Program-made: the position numbers and the translations under genes | Shown here: in pieces, positions 10,201-22,310 of the stretch | How the letters are laid out: every line of letters starts with the position of its first letter | How positions within the stretch are numbered: the stretch's first letter is position 1 | Assembly (NCBI RefSeq): GCF_000003815.2 | Contig: NC_049986.1 | Location: 10,402,369-10,466,368, forward strand | From: Branchiostoma floridae | Taxonomy: Eukaryota > Chordata > Leptocardii > Amphioxiformes > Branchiostomatidae | DNA: 64,000 nt | Reading direction: 5' to 3' | The notes under the pieces: generated by a model | Database searches by the model: none | What the model was told of the DNA's origin: nothing | What the model saw: only the letters and a program-made list of their open reading frames with translations

Positions 10201-13200
10201 AATATAATAAAAATTCATCATTCCTATGTTCCGTTATGCTCCTTGGAAGATTTTCGGAAAATTGCCCCTGCAGTTCCAGAGCAAGCCGCTAGGGGGGCCA
10301 AACCTATATACTCTCTTCCTTACGTCACAAGCTATCTGCAACCAAGAAATCAAGACCATAGCATGTTCAGGTCAAAAGATACAAACAAGTTGTGCTGCAG
10401 TACCAAGGTCACACACTAGGGGGCCCAAAATCAACCTTGACCTGTGTCTTCCAAACAGCTACCTACATACCAAATATCATTACAATCCATCCGGAGGTTC
10501 TAAAGTTAAGCTGACCACAAATATCCAGACAGACAGACAGTCACACACACAGACACACCAAAAACTATACCTCCATTTTTCATGGAGGTAATAAAGAAAC
10601 ATTTCACCACTAACCCCTACCCCAAGAGCACCCCACCCAATCCCTAAAATTGAAACATTTTGGTGTATAGAATTACAATTTTTGAAATGATGTTTTGTAA
10701 ACTTTGAACAGGATTAGTGCAAAAGCCCATAAAAGCAAATTTTGCAATTGAATTGTATGTTGCCCTGACTGACCCTTCTCATGTACCTTTACCAAATGAT
10801 GTTAAACTTTTTAGCTGACATATTATAAAGGTTAAACGTTGATAATGCAAATGAGGTCCTCATTTGATTAGATTATCTCTGTTTATGATCTTCTCTGGCC
10901 AAATAACTCAAGTTGGCCGTTGGCTATCACAGCAATGTCTCATTAATTATACAAATGAGCCCTGGTGTACTTGATTTATGTCTACAGCGGATGTTCATAA
11001 TCATATGTATGAAATTCTCATCATTGAGTGATTATAATGTCTAAGTGATAATGCAAATAAGGTATTTATTTGCACTATCAATGAATAGTGAAGTTCCTCA
11101 TTTTTTTACTTACTAGTACATGATATATCTTTGAACAACCTATCATTTTTATTCAAATTAGCCTCCAATTTACATAATTAGCAATTAAAAAGTACAATCA
11201 TCACTTCTTCCTAGGCTATCTACATACCAAAAGGCATGACCATGCATCAATACCTCTCTTTCAAAGTCTCAAACAATATCAACCCCTGCAATTTCATAAA
11301 AAGCTGCTAGTTCCAGGCCCAAACCTACTAACGGGCTTGTTAGGAGGCATATAATCTGAATTCTGATAATTTCTTTGATAGTTTGAGACTCGATTGTACT
11401 TCAACTCAGTACTGTATCATCACTGACAAATTACATTGACATAGCAGATGATACTAACTTACTTAGCCACACACTACGATGTGTATTTGGATTTTTAAAA
11501 GATGTCTGGTTGTTTTTTCTCCAGGTTAACTCATCATCATCATCAGAGGTGCAGACGAAGACAGTTGTCGATACTGCACTTGCTGAAGCTTCCAAGAAGT
11601 CATTTAGTCAAGTAAGCTATTTTGTCTTTGTAAACTTCAGTATAAGAATAAAATTCTCTTAAACAAAGGTTTGCTCACCATATAGTGCACAACTTTTTTT
11701 TTAAACGGCCAAAAGGTGATGCGTGCTGGAATCTCATCCATTATCGAATCAGTATGGCCTTGTTTGAAAAAGTATATGCAGAAACGTTTATGAAGGTTAT
11801 ACATCCAGGTAAGCAATATTCAAATACAATTCAATCTCTACAACTAGATAAAAACGGATTTACTTCCGAAGTAAATATCCGTTTTTATCCAGTTGTAGAG
11901 ATTGAATTGTATTTGAATATATGCAGAAACGTTATCATCTTAATACATGTATATTCTATCAATGCCTGTTATCGTCCTCTTCTGTAATTTTTGTGTGCTT
12001 TTTATTTCCAGTTTGTTCACCTGTGCTCGACCCTGACAAAAGACAAAGATGTCCTGAAGTTCCTACAGAAAAGGTTCAACGCCGCAGACCCCATGTACCT
12101 CTCCTCCCAGGCCTTCCTCGATTTCCTTACCAAACGGACCGAGAAACTAAAAGAAAGTGGGAAGAAAGAAGTCTTTGTCCACATGAAGGCTGTCATCGAT
12201 GAGCTCAAGGCAAACAAAAAGTCCGAATCAGGCTCGGAAAAAAGCAAAAGGAAAAACAGAGGGAAAGGTGATCAGTCGGGCCAAGATTCCAGTACTGAGT
12301 TTTCTGATACAAGCGAAGGCAGCTCTGCTAAAAGATTCAAACCTGATCAAGCAAGTCTGGATGAAACAAGAAGTAAAGATGAGAAGGCTGATCAAAATGG
12401 TCATGGCAGCGAAAAGAATGGTCCAGGTAAAAGTGAAGAAGATACAGATGTAGACAAAAGTGCTGCACATCCAGAAGAATCCATTGTCTTTGATGGAGAC
12501 AAAACCTCCGCAGAAGACAACCCAAACAATAGCTCAGGTGAGAAAGACACGGAGATGGGACAAGGTGTGCAAGCCTCCTCGAGCAACGAAGATCCGGCAG
12601 AATCCGACAGAAAGGCCAAGAAAAGGCAGAAGCAGATTCGTAGACTGGAAAAACTGCTAGCCATAGTCTCCAAAGAGATCAAGCGTCTTGAAGCAAAAGA
12701 GGTATCCCTCGACGACTTAGATGACGAAGATTCCACATACATCCAGGAAGACCGGTTGAAGAAAAGATTCAACACCATCTGGAACAAACTCTGCGAACTC
12801 AAAGGAGAAGAAATGATCACGGGAAGGGAAGTAGAAAGGACGATAAAGTTCAAGGGCACCAGGTTTCCAGAAATCAACCGTAGGATCATGAAATTCCTCA
12901 GGCGCAACGACGCTTTCCCAGACTTCCACGACATCCTAGCAATCGTCCAAAAGACGAACAGAAAAGAGAACCTCCGTTTACCACCTAGGCACGTACATGA
13001 CCTCGCTAAAGAAGCCTTCACGGAAATCGGCGACAAGTTCCAAAGAAGAAGGCAAAGGGACCTCGTACAAAACTTTGGCTCTTACCTGACTGATAGCTTT
13101 GATCCGAAAGAAGATCCCGCTAAAGAGGACGCAGAGCTGCAGCAAAAGTTGCGAGACAACAAGATGCACGGGAAACGGAGGCTAGACGAGGTGTTGGAAA

Positions 13201-15126
13201 AATACACCAGAAAGCAGTACGAGATGCACCTGGACGGGGAGACCGCGCAGGGTAGCGACACCGAAGATCCTCCGGTCCGCGGCGAGGCTGACGTAGAAAC
13301 GGAGGAAGATTTAGACGAGGACGAAATGGAAGACGAAGAGCAGCTCGAAAACAGTCAGGTAATTGAGAAAGTTTTAGAGAAGGCCGATGATTCTGAGGAG
13401 GAGGAATCTATGAGAGAGATAACGGTTGTGAAACCCCGTAAAGCTCGGAAACGCTTCCTCCCAGCTTTCCCCGACAGTGACGAAGGGGTTGAAGAAGATG
13501 GACCGGTAAAGATGGCCGGGATAGAGGGAGGGTCTCCCGTCACTTTCCACCATGGAAGCTGCAGCGGGGACTTGCTGGGAGAAACCAGTGGTATAGGTAG
13601 GGGAGCTTGCAGGAATGTAGATACCTTTTCTCTTTCCTGTTGATTGGTACACCTCGAAGAAGGCCTGCATGGGCAAGCCGTCCTCTTCACCATCTTGTAG
13701 AGCATCTGCCTGGGTCCAGAGAATCTTGCCCGATTTGATTATGTTTACATATACAATGACTGATATTTGTCTTGGAAAAGGAACTACCGTATTTTCTCAA
13801 ATCAAGTACTCACTTTTCAAACTTCCGAAAACTTGCTGTTTCAGTCCCACAGATTTGTCCTGACCCAAGTCGCGGGTGCGCTCTTGAATTGAGAAAATAC
13901 GGTATCAGTTGGAGCTTTTCAGGTTCAGCTTTGCTGGAAGAAGCATGTCTTTGAGATATTATTGTCTGCTTGGAATTAAAAGGAAAATATTGGGTGCAGT
14001 TCTTACTTATGAAATTGGAAATTATTAGAATATCAAATTTTAAGTCACAGACTTTTTTTTTTACTTATTCCAGGCCTAACCTATTTGGAGTATACATGAA
14101 CATTGTGGGGCACTTTTCTTTTTTTTCTTTGGTTACATTTTTGCACAGAATACTTTCAGTCTTATTCTATGCTCATGTATACATACTGTTTGCTCAACAC
14201 CTTTAACCTTTAGCATAGTTTGTACAACTAGCACAGATTGTCTGATTCAGTTGCATGATTCTTACTTCTTTATTTTTCCAGGGAAAATAGAAAAAGAAGA
14301 AGAAGAAGAGAAAGCCACAACAACAGATGAACCACTACAGTTGGGAGTCACAGAAGACACAACCACAAAAGAACTAATAGAAATGAACCAAACAGAAGAA
14401 TCATCAACTGACGCGGTAGCAGAAACAGAAGAAAGTGTACACATTGTGGAAAATGATTCAACAGAAACAGTAGACTTCACAACAAATGATCATACAGAAA
14501 GAAGGGGAAGTGGCGACATCACAACAACAACAACAACAACAATGTTAACTGACACAATAGAAATCCTCAGTTCGGCCGAATCTGACGTCACAGATGATTC
14601 AGCCGACTGGAACAACGACAAAAATGAAGCAGCGTGTAGAAACGGTCGCACACCAGACAGGCACCCCCTGTCGAGATTTTCCATCGACTCGTCCTTAGAA
14701 AATGGAAGCAGTCAAGATTCGGACTGCATCGCCATAGAAACTGTTGATCTGGAACACGGTCTGTGTTCTTCACAAAACGTTGATAGTCCAGAAAACAACA
14801 GGAGCTCCGCCGAACTCGCATCACACAGCAAAACTCCGGCACAACGTGTCACAGTGGATCCTCTGAGGTTACAAGACTTAAGAATCAAGGTGTCCTCCAT
14901 ACTATCAGGTGGCAAAAGTCGTTTGGGTTCTAGCATCAGATCAGAACCCGCTGAATCCTCTTCTAGTTATACTCGTCGTGCTCTTGACTCTCCTTCCCAG
15001 GTATCAGATTCTAGTCTGGCAGCTCTTTCCCAGGACACCGTGAGCAGTACGACAAGCGGGCTTCCAGCGGAAAGCGTAGAAAGACCAAACTCTCCGGACA
15101 TCATTGTCCTTTCCGACTCAGACTAA
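7238..15126 (+). CDS. DAXX: DAXX, death-domain-associated protein (H3.3 histone chaperone)
   Basis: DAXX with ATRX deposits histone H3.3-H4 at heterochromatin and telomeres, and works in PML bodies through SUMO binding. Four exons join in frame: 7238-7528, 11525-11611, 12012-13596 and 14282-15126 (2808 nt, 935 residues; human about 740). The order is: an N-terminal SUMO-interaction motif (IVVLSSDSEE, residues 10-19); a helical bundle at about 120-197 (FSQFVHLCSTL to VFVHMKAVIDELKANKK); a basic Ser-rich linker; the histone-binding domain at about 326-523, with conserved QIRRLEKLLAIV, SLDDLDDEDSTYIQEDRLKK and NFGSYLTDSFDP blocks; an acidic stretch at about 543-593; a Ser/Thr/Glu-rich tail; and a C-terminal SIM (DIIVLSDSD) ending the protein, as in vertebrates. 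The start is the ATG before ADGGESAE; an in-frame GTG at 7205 is unlikely. Intron 1 (4 kb) is full of repeats. Confidence 0.95.
7687..9003 (+). repeat. Dispersed repeat with octamer array and CTAGGGGGCCC words (DAXX intron 1)
   Basis: This copy has a left segment (about 7688-7760, also found inverted near 27290-27365) and then five units of alternating ~118/128 bp. Each unit carries ATGCAAAT and an inverted ATTTGCAT or ACTTGCAT 17 bp later (octamers at 8049, 8167, 8295, 8412, 8540). Two GCCGCTAGGGGGCCC words follow (8697-8711, 8829-8843), then an ACACAGAC tract, and finally a hairpin at 8978-9000. No protein-coding sequence, so it is non-autonomous. Confidence 0.7.
9302..9497. mobile_element. 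MITE with TACTGTAAATGCA inverted termini (copy 2)
   Basis: A 196 bp copy in DAXX intron 1, in the opposite orientation to the copy at 3540-3708. TACTGTAAATGCA at 9302-9314 and its reverse complement at 9485-9497 are intact. The interior has the CACCGCGAA family words. Confidence 0.78.
9850..10592 (+). repeat. Second copy of the octamer / CTAGGGGGCCC repeat
   Basis: Octamer pairs lie at 9884/9901 and 10128/10145. CTAGGGGG words lie at 10285-10299 (six G) and 10422-10436 (CACACTAGGGGGCCC). A GACAGACAGACAG tract is followed by a terminal hairpin at 10569-10589 with arms ACCTCCAT / ATGGAGGT. The order is the same as in the copy ending at 9003. Confidence 0.7.
10830..11345 (+). repeat. Degenerate copy of the octamer repeat
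   Basis: Octamer pairs at 10845/10862 and 11051/11068 keep the 17 bp offset. A decayed GCTGCTAG word lies at about 11303. The hairpin end is missing. It ends about 180 bp before DAXX exon 2. Confidence 0.5.
11818..11918. repeat. Long palindrome in DAXX intron 2
   Basis: Two arms of about 48 bp, near-perfect reverse complements, meet at an almost absent loop around 11868 (TTACTTCCGAAGTAAA). Outer ends read ATTCAAATACAATT and AATTGTATTTGAAT. Half of the arm also occurs at 5395-5460. It occupies a quarter of the 400 bp intron between DAXX exons 2 and 3. Confidence 0.8.
13785..13904. mobile_element. 120 bp MITE with TACCGTATTTTCTCAA termini
   Basis: Lies in DAXX intron 3. The 16 bp termini TACCGTATTTTCTCAA (13785-13800) and its exact reverse complement (13889-13904) flank an interior without coding capacity. 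Terminal TA may be the target duplication, as in Tc1/mariner-type elements. Confidence 0.8.
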
Positions 15127-15500
15127 CACATTGGTGACTTATACATGTACAGTCTCATGCAGGTTGATAGGGATATACATGCATCTTTTAACTCAAGTCA
15201 TAAATATTAACTATAATACATAAGCTTACTTTTTTTACACTACTCAGACCTTGTTGCTCTTAAAAAAAAAAGAATGTAGAATCTCACAGAAAAGGAAAAT
15301 TTTTGGAAAAGCATAATCTCAATGCATTTTTATGCAGATTTGATACTTGTCCATGTACCCTTAATCGAATGAATGACATCCATATTGTGGATAAATATCT
15401 GCGTAAGGTTGTTGCATTATTTTTGACTTCACAGTTGCAATCATTTGTAGAGCAAGTTTGTGGCCATTAGATGCTTGAATAAAGTTGCTAGCATGACAAA
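15127..15500 (+). terminator. DAXX 3' UTR and poly(A) signal
   Basis: Non-coding sequence after the DAXX stop. AATAAA at 15478-15483 is the first canonical poly(A) signal and is followed by T/GT-rich sequence, so the transcript probably ends near 15500. Confidence 0.55.
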
Positions 15501-18500
15501 ATTCAAGTCTACATCACATTTTGCTCAGCTTTTTGGTGATTACAATAAATTCTATGTATGACAGTCTTACTAATTTCACCACTGACCAAGAACCATTGAT
15601 ATGTTGTTTTAGACTGGGAAAAAACTACTTTTCAATATTGATATTCTAAAAACCTTACAATTAACACAAGGAGGATATAATACATGTATTTTGTATCAAT
15701 TTAAATTTTCAACAATGTAGTTTTTCATAACAGGAGGTTGAGGAACTACTAAAGATTTGTGTGTGCCAGTATCTGTTGTAGTGAAGTTATACATTTTGAA
15801 GCAAGTGAATTCTAAAAAGGGGAGATTCTGTGATAAACGATACAAGTTAACATTCAATTACACAATACAGCCTTAGGAAAAGGATTAGATGACACGGATA
15901 TATATATTGGGGCCTGCCAATCCAGGGAAAATTCTGTATATTGTTGATGTACAATTGTTAGTCACAATGTAAATACTGTATGACTCAGTACGCTACTGCC
16001 TACATGTATTGTGGTTTCTTTTTCTGGGGCAATGCAATAGTTCTTGGTTCCGTAGCAAAGGATCTTGGTTCCTTCAAATGCTGCAAATTACAGTGCCAAA
16101 TGCTTCATTGGGTCATAAGATTTTGTTAACCATCTCGCATTTTTTCCTTTGGGTTTTGGTACAAATATTTCTTCACTGCTCATTCTTTTTTTTTGGCAAG
16201 TCTTCGAAGAAATGCTTTGTGCTATTAGTTTTGGTAAGCTACAATAAGCACTATACAAGTGTATGTATATTTCTCAGCATAGTAATAATTGTTACGTACA
16301 TTGTGTATATAAAGTTCTGCTGCAAACTGTATTAAGGCAGTATAACATTCATATTTTTTGCTGAACATTGTATTGTATTAATTATTCATGTTGGTTTTAT
16401 TTTCATAAGATATGATGCCATCAATATTTCTTTTTGTTCTTCTTACTGTTTTGACTGCAAAGTTGAATCCCCGCAATAAGAATTTAATCTACAGTATTAT
16501 GTGCTGCTGCAAACTGTTGTAGTACAATTCCCAACAAATTCCCATCCATATGCTTAATGCAGCCAGGATATATGTATACTGTAAATGTTTTTAAGTTCGC
16601 GGGGATTTAATTTCACAGTAGCGGAAAAAAGGACTTTTTGCCGTGGATTTAAGTTTGCGGTAACACCATAGACTGCAAACTAATATCATAATAGAAAAAA
16701 ATGTTTGCGGTGGTTTTAAATTCACGGTGAAGTGGTCACCGCGAAAACAGCGAACATTAATCCACCGCGAACATTTCTGCATGCCACATCTCCAACATTC
16801 TATTCCAAATACATCTCTTTCACAATAAGCCAGTACGCAGTTTAACTATGTCTTTGTGATGTCAAAGGTCAAGGGTTATATGTCAAAGGTGAGGGCCACT
16901 ATGTCGAAGACAGTTCTTTTCTGAGCCATACTTTATGCATGGCCAAATGTGTAGTGTTTATGTCTCAGTAGCCTTCAGATTTGACATATTGTGCCACGCA
17001 CAGTTAAAACTGTGAACTGCCTTATAGTAGTTGTCTAACCTCAACTATGAAATTGAAGAAAGCTTTTGGCACTCTTGTCCAAATATCACTGATCTGTGGC
17101 ACACCAGCTGCCTCGCTGCAACCTAAATTGTATTTGTGTTACCCTTGACTTTGTAATGGGAATATCTTGCAAGTTTCAGTGAAAAGCCAACACAACACAA
17201 AGCATAAAAAGATTCACTTTTTATGTCTGCAGCGAAGTCGACATCGCCAACTTGAGATACCCGATTTACATTTGTGTCTCCACCCATAGTTTTTCCTCTT
17301 AACCTTGGCTAGTATATAGAACCACTTTAGAGGAAACTTTGGCTGAAGGGTGATTGTTTTTGAACTGCACTACACTTTGAAATGACTTCCTATAATGTTA
17401 TGATAAGAAATTAACGCATTGAATGTAACCTTTCTATCATAGCTCCAATTTGTAATATTTATTGTTAATAAACCATTTTTAAAGATTGTCAAGAACCAGC
17501 AGGATGTTTTTTAAAGAATATGCTTATAATGGTTATGATCAGGATAAAAAGTAGTAGCTTCTTTAATTTTCTTCACCTTTGATGACCTTTACCGAGAAGA
17601 TCATTCTTCTGCATGCGTCTTCATAATGAGACCTCTTGATTTTGAGGCACCTAATGGCTTTCTATGTAATGCAGCACATCTTGTTTATATATCATGTGAT
17701 CTGGAGTTAAGGTCACGATTTTTTATTGGTTGGTAGTGGAGATAATGAGTTCATATACGGTCAAACCTGTATTAGCGGCTACATTTACATAGGGGCCGCC
17801 TGGCCATTGCGCATGCGGCCACTTTTTTGTCAGTCCCGTGGGTTTTCCCCCATTGACCTTTGCGTACATGTAGTCCTATTGTGGTAAATGACTGGAATGA
17901 CTTGTTGCATTTGGAAGTAATGTACAGGTGAACTTCATTCAACATAGATTATGCAAATTTTGACCTAATTTGCATAAATCAAAAATATGACGAAAGCCCT
18001 TCTTAATATAAATTGTGTATTTTTATCACCCTCTATATTTATCACACAACTTGAAGTTCAATCTTTTGCAATCTTCATCTAAATTTATTTGAGATTGATA
18101 CACCACAGAACTTTATGCTTTTCCAAAAGCCTAGGTTCCTTGAAATAAAGACTACATCAATACCGTTTAATGATTAAACTCGTCACGAGGTATAGATGCT
18201 AATCAATGTGTCACATGTTACAGACCTTTGTACATTTAATGTGATAAGTGAAACAATAGGATTGCGGTTACCAAGTGTGTTTCGTCCATTCCTATCTTGA
18301 AGTGGATGGTTGCGCCGCGAGGACAGGTAAGTGTAAGTAGTGTCTAAGAAGTGTCTACTTGTTTTATACATATGGTAAGAATGTACGTTGGAGTTCATGA
18401 TCAGGTACGAGCTCGTCTGTCATTTTTTCCATGGCCTCTCTTATGGGTCGTTTTCTTGCCAATTTACAGTTGAATATGTACTATACGGAAACTCTTCCTC

Positions 18501-19110
18501 GTTGTAGATTTCGAAATACAAAAAAATGAGGGCAGCGAACAAAGGAAACATGCCCCTGTAAAATGTTTAACCATGCATCTCCATGTTACCTAGCTAACTT
18601 CACAAACAAATACAGATTGTGGTGCCAAACGGCTACTTACAATGTAGATACAAATTGAGCGCTGAAGGTTGAATAAAGCCTAAGGCGGTGGGCTGATGCG
18701 TTGGTTATGTGTTTAACCTTTGTACAGTCAACGCTTCCCAAAGCTAAGTTTCGATACTTCACTACGAACTTCTCTTCCGCGAAGTTCAGGCTAGCATATT
18801 CTAAGACGGAGGTGCTGCTAGCCGGGACTACATGCTGTCAAGGACAGGTTTTTAGGTGTTGTTACAATTACACCAATGCCATGACCACATATCTTTCGAC
18901 CATGAAGCTTCAAGAGCGCATAGTATAAATTTTAGAACTACATCTACCTCTAGTTCCTCTAAATACGCGTCTCTTTCCGTCATAACGATTCCTATTTGCA
19001 AGCAAACTGTACTGTTTTGTACCGCCCTCCTATATTTTGCCCCAACCCATGGAGAGGTTGAACTTTGTCTTTGACAGCACAGACAATGGTAGTTTACCTC
19101 ACACTACTGT
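15500..19110. other. Intergenic region, no gene seen
   Basis: AT-rich, with stops in all frames and no domain recognised. It holds a MITE (16577-16783), a transposon-like GGTCAAACCTGTATTAGCGG fragment near 17759-17830, and one octamer pair (17951/17968). The related phrase GCCAAACCTGTACTAAG near 50114 suggests another dispersed family. Confidence 0.5.
16577..16783. mobile_element. MITE related to TACTGTAAATGCA family (copy 3, right end lost)
   Basis: Starts TACTGTAAATG and carries AAGTTCGCGGGGATTTAATTT, the same left region as the copy at 3540. The right part reads CCACCGCGAACATTTCTGCAT and then stops before the terminal TTACAGTA, so the right terminus is truncated or mutated. Confidence 0.7.
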
Positions 19111-19315
19111 AACAGTAGCGTGCATAACTGGTAGAGCGATCGGCTCGGAATCTAATATAGGTTCTGAGTTCGATCCTCACCGTGCCCCCGACGTTGTGCC
19201 TTTGGGAAAGGCACTTGACACGACCTTCCTCACTTCACCTAGGAGTAAAAATGGGTTCTTGACTTCGGTCGGGGAGGTAAAAGACTACCTTTGCCTTTTG
19301 TCTTTACCGTGTATG
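19111..19315 (+). mobile_element. tRNA-derived SINE
   Basis: The 5' part looks like a tRNA: an A-box-like ACTGGTAGAGCGATCGG (19127-19143) and a B-box-like GAGTTCGATCC near 19167-19177, the internal pol III promoter. It continues into a non-tRNA body (TTGGGAAAGGCACTTGACACG, TCGGGGAGGTAAAAGAC). The anticodon arm does not fold as a functional tRNA, so I call a SINE rather than a tRNA gene. Confidence 0.7.
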
Positions 19316-19797
19316 TGGTACTGTTGATATAAGTTACAAAAACTTGAGTGCAGTGCATTGTCCTCGTCCGTGTCCAAAAGCAAAATAGAAGAAAAAAACA
19401 ACAACTTTAGACTTCATCACCTCTAAACAATGGAGGTATAGTTTATCGTAGCATTTGAAACTGTGTGCGTACTTTGGGTGTTCAGGTGATATATCTCCAG
19501 TACGAAACGTGTGATTGCGATGATACCTGGTACATGGGTTCGTGGTGGTGTCCTGTCGGGTTGGATTTGGGCATCCTTGTTGTTAAACGTGCTACTGCTG
19601 TTGGCCTTGTTATTATTCAGCCATACATAGTATGGTGAAATATATTGTATCCGTAATGTTTCTTCTTTCTTTCTTTCTTTCTCCTGTCAAATCTTCAAAA
19701 ATTCATTTCCGCCATTCCTGGACCGAATGACCTGAAATTCGGCACAGGGGGAGAGTAGGCCAATACCTTGATGCTTCTTTCTCATTTTTTTTTTCAT

Positions 19798-21046
19798 ATC
19801 TGCCTCTAAAATGATTTTATTGAGGTTTAAAGGTCATGTTTTGACCTAAACGGTATATTTTGGCCCCCTGAACCCTGGTCTTACAATGGAATAGCTGGAA
19901 TTTGGTGTAGATAGGCATTATATATAGTTGGTAAAATGATCCAAGTAAAATTTCGGGCATAAACTACTTTAAAATGCTTAATTTCAGCACTTTTCTGAGA
20001 GAAAATTGGTTTTCTTTCGGCCTCCTCCCGTGAACTCCAGTGACCCCACACACCTGCGGCAGCCTGCGCTTAAACGGGAGTTAATTGAATTTAAAGAGCC
20101 AGCCAATAAGCGCCGAGTAAGACGAATGCTAATTAATATTCATAAGCTGGCTTCCAATGTCGTATATACAGAAACACATGCATATTAAAGCCTTACAGTG
20201 GCCACATGTCACCCTTTGCCCGGTCTAAAATGGTTGTGAGGATTTGGAGTTCAGACAGGGTCATTTGAGAGGTAGCGGACGGTACGCATGCATTTAACGT
20301 TAGAATACAAGTCTTTGTCGTTGAATTAACCAACATTCCGCATAGCAATATCAATCATTTTCGGCAGAGTTGACTTTGGTAGGGTTACTTGAGACAATCG
20401 AGTAAATGTTACTTGGCGGAAAACGCGGGAAAATTGGTCAGTTTGCGTTTATCTTTATTTTTTTTAATATCTGCCTCTAAAATGATTTTATTGAGGTTTA
20501 AAGGTCATGTTTTGACCAAAACGGCATATTTTGGCCCATTGTACCTGGTATTACAAAGGAATGACCTGAAATTTGGTGTAGATAGGCATTATATAGTTGG
20601 TAAAATGATCCAAGTAAAATTTTGGGCATAAACTACTTTATAATGCTTAATTTCAGCACTTTTCTGAGGGGAAATTGGTTTTCTTTCGGCCTCCTCCCGT
20701 GAACTCCAGTGACCCCACACACCTGCCGTAGGCTGGGCTTTAGCGAGTTAATTGAGTTTAATGAGCCAGCCAATCAGCGCCGAGGTGTGCCTGGTTTAAA
20801 ATGTAGTTTGCTAGGATTTGGAGTTCAGACAGGGTCATTTGAGCGGTATCGGACGGTACGCATGCATTGAACCTTAGTTCAATACAAGTCTTACACGTTG
20901 AATTAACCAACATTCGGCATGGCGATATCAATCATTTTTGGCAGAGTTGACTTTGGTAGGGTTAGTCCTAGGGTTAGTTGAGACAATCGAGAAAATGTTA
21001 CTTGGCGGAAAACATAACGCGGGAAAATTGGCCAGTTTGCGTTTAG
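19798..21046 (+). repeat. Tandem duplication, ~671 bp period
   Basis: Copy 1 (19798 to about 20452) and copy 2 (20469 to about 21046) share long blocks in order: ATCTGCCTCTAAAATG, AAGGTCATGTTTTGACC, CAGCACTTTTCTGAG, CTTTCGGCCTCCTCCCGTG, GGAGTTCAGACAGGGTCATT and GAAAATTGG. Divergence is modest and includes a short insertion of GGTTAGTCCTA in copy 2. No coding capacity is seen. Confidence 0.8.
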
Positions 21047-21934
21047 TTTTGATTCGTAGGTTTGACAGTGGCGAAAATGATTATTTTCTCATCAATATTT
21101 CTTGTCATAATTATTCAAACTGTAAATCTAAACAATTGGCTTACATGTGCAATTTTTATATGAATAAAGATCAGTGGGTACTTAAATTATGTGTAACTTA
21201 TTGCTCTTTGTCAATAGATCAGCATTTTCTCTATAGTGGCCATATGTCTATAGTGGCAACATTTCTCTCACTGTACTGGAAAGAAAAGTGATGTATTTTT
21301 TTTACCCGAGCAAATGTAGGTACTTCTAGTTCACAAGGAGCTTATAACGGTACTTAGACCTAGTTATTGTAGTGGAAACTGTTGAATGGCTTCATTTAAT
21401 TTCACGATGAAATTTTTTTGAATGGAAGGTGCGTTGTTTTTTCTCACTTTCGGAAAAATAGGAGCTGCCGCGATTCTAATAGCCAATTCGTTATGCATAG
21501 GGGCTCCTGTGGAAGAGTATATTCTTCCACATGGGCCCGAGGCATATTGGGCAAGCTCCGTTTTGACCTGGAATCATGTAACAATATTATTTTCCTTTTG
21601 GGGTTAAGTTACTGTTAAAATGTTCCATTTTTGGGCAGGGGTGACTTGGAACAGTCCAATGTTGCGTGGGAATGGGTATGGCTGAAATATGCTGTATTTG
21701 CACCCAAGCAAATGTCCGCCTTTCAAGTAATTTTAGTGTTTTTGGCTGTTTTGTGTTACATCTTTGACCTGGAAATACTTTGGTGTTCATTTTAGGCAGG
21801 TGACAAATTGACGCTTAGGTGGTTTAAATTTGGCCTTGCACAATCTGTTGATGGGTTATGATGATATTTGGTACGTAGCCGTTGTGCCTCCGACCGTCTA
21901 AAGTACGAAGGACCATTGGGACAAAACTTGTTAT

Positions 21935-22230
21935 AGCGAATGAGCTGCATGCTCGGCGAAGGAGCTGTGTGCTCACAGCGAAGGGGCAGTGCGCTCAGCG
22001 AAGGAGCTGTGTGCTCACAGCGAAGGGGCAGTGCGCTCAGCGAAGGAGCTGTGTGCTCACAGCGAAGGGGCAGTGCGCTCAGCGAAGGAGATGTGTGCTC
22101 ACAGCGAAGGGGCAGTGCGCTCAGCGAAGGAGCTGTGTGCTCACAGCGAAGGGGCAGTGCGCTCAGCGAAGGAGCTGTGTGCTCACAGCGAATGGGCTGC
22201 GTGCTTGGCGAACGAGCTGTGTGCTCACAA
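21935..22230. repeat. 42 bp minisatellite
   Basis: About six near-identical 42 bp units starting at 21956, 21998, 22040, 22082, 22124 and 22166, with decayed half-units on both sides. Each unit is two related halves (GCGAAGGAGCTGTGTGCTCACA and GCGAAGGGGCAGTGCGCTCA). As 42 is a multiple of 3 and no stop occurs in several frames, long repetitive open frames appear on both strands. They are not evidence of a gene. Confidence 0.9.
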
Positions 22231-22310
22231 GAACAAAACAACCCAGGTTGTGATTATGTTTTCCCGGATTATGTGGGAAGACATATTGTTTTTGCTAGTG
22301 GTTTCTTATT

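Noticed and set aside
12401-13036. A 211-residue minus-strand frame opposite DAXX exon 3
   Set aside because: A shadow of the DAXX coding exon; composition is the complement of the Glu/Lys-rich sense frame.
19111-19185. A tRNA gene
   Set aside because: A and B boxes are present but the cloverleaf is not complete, and the sequence continues into a SINE body.
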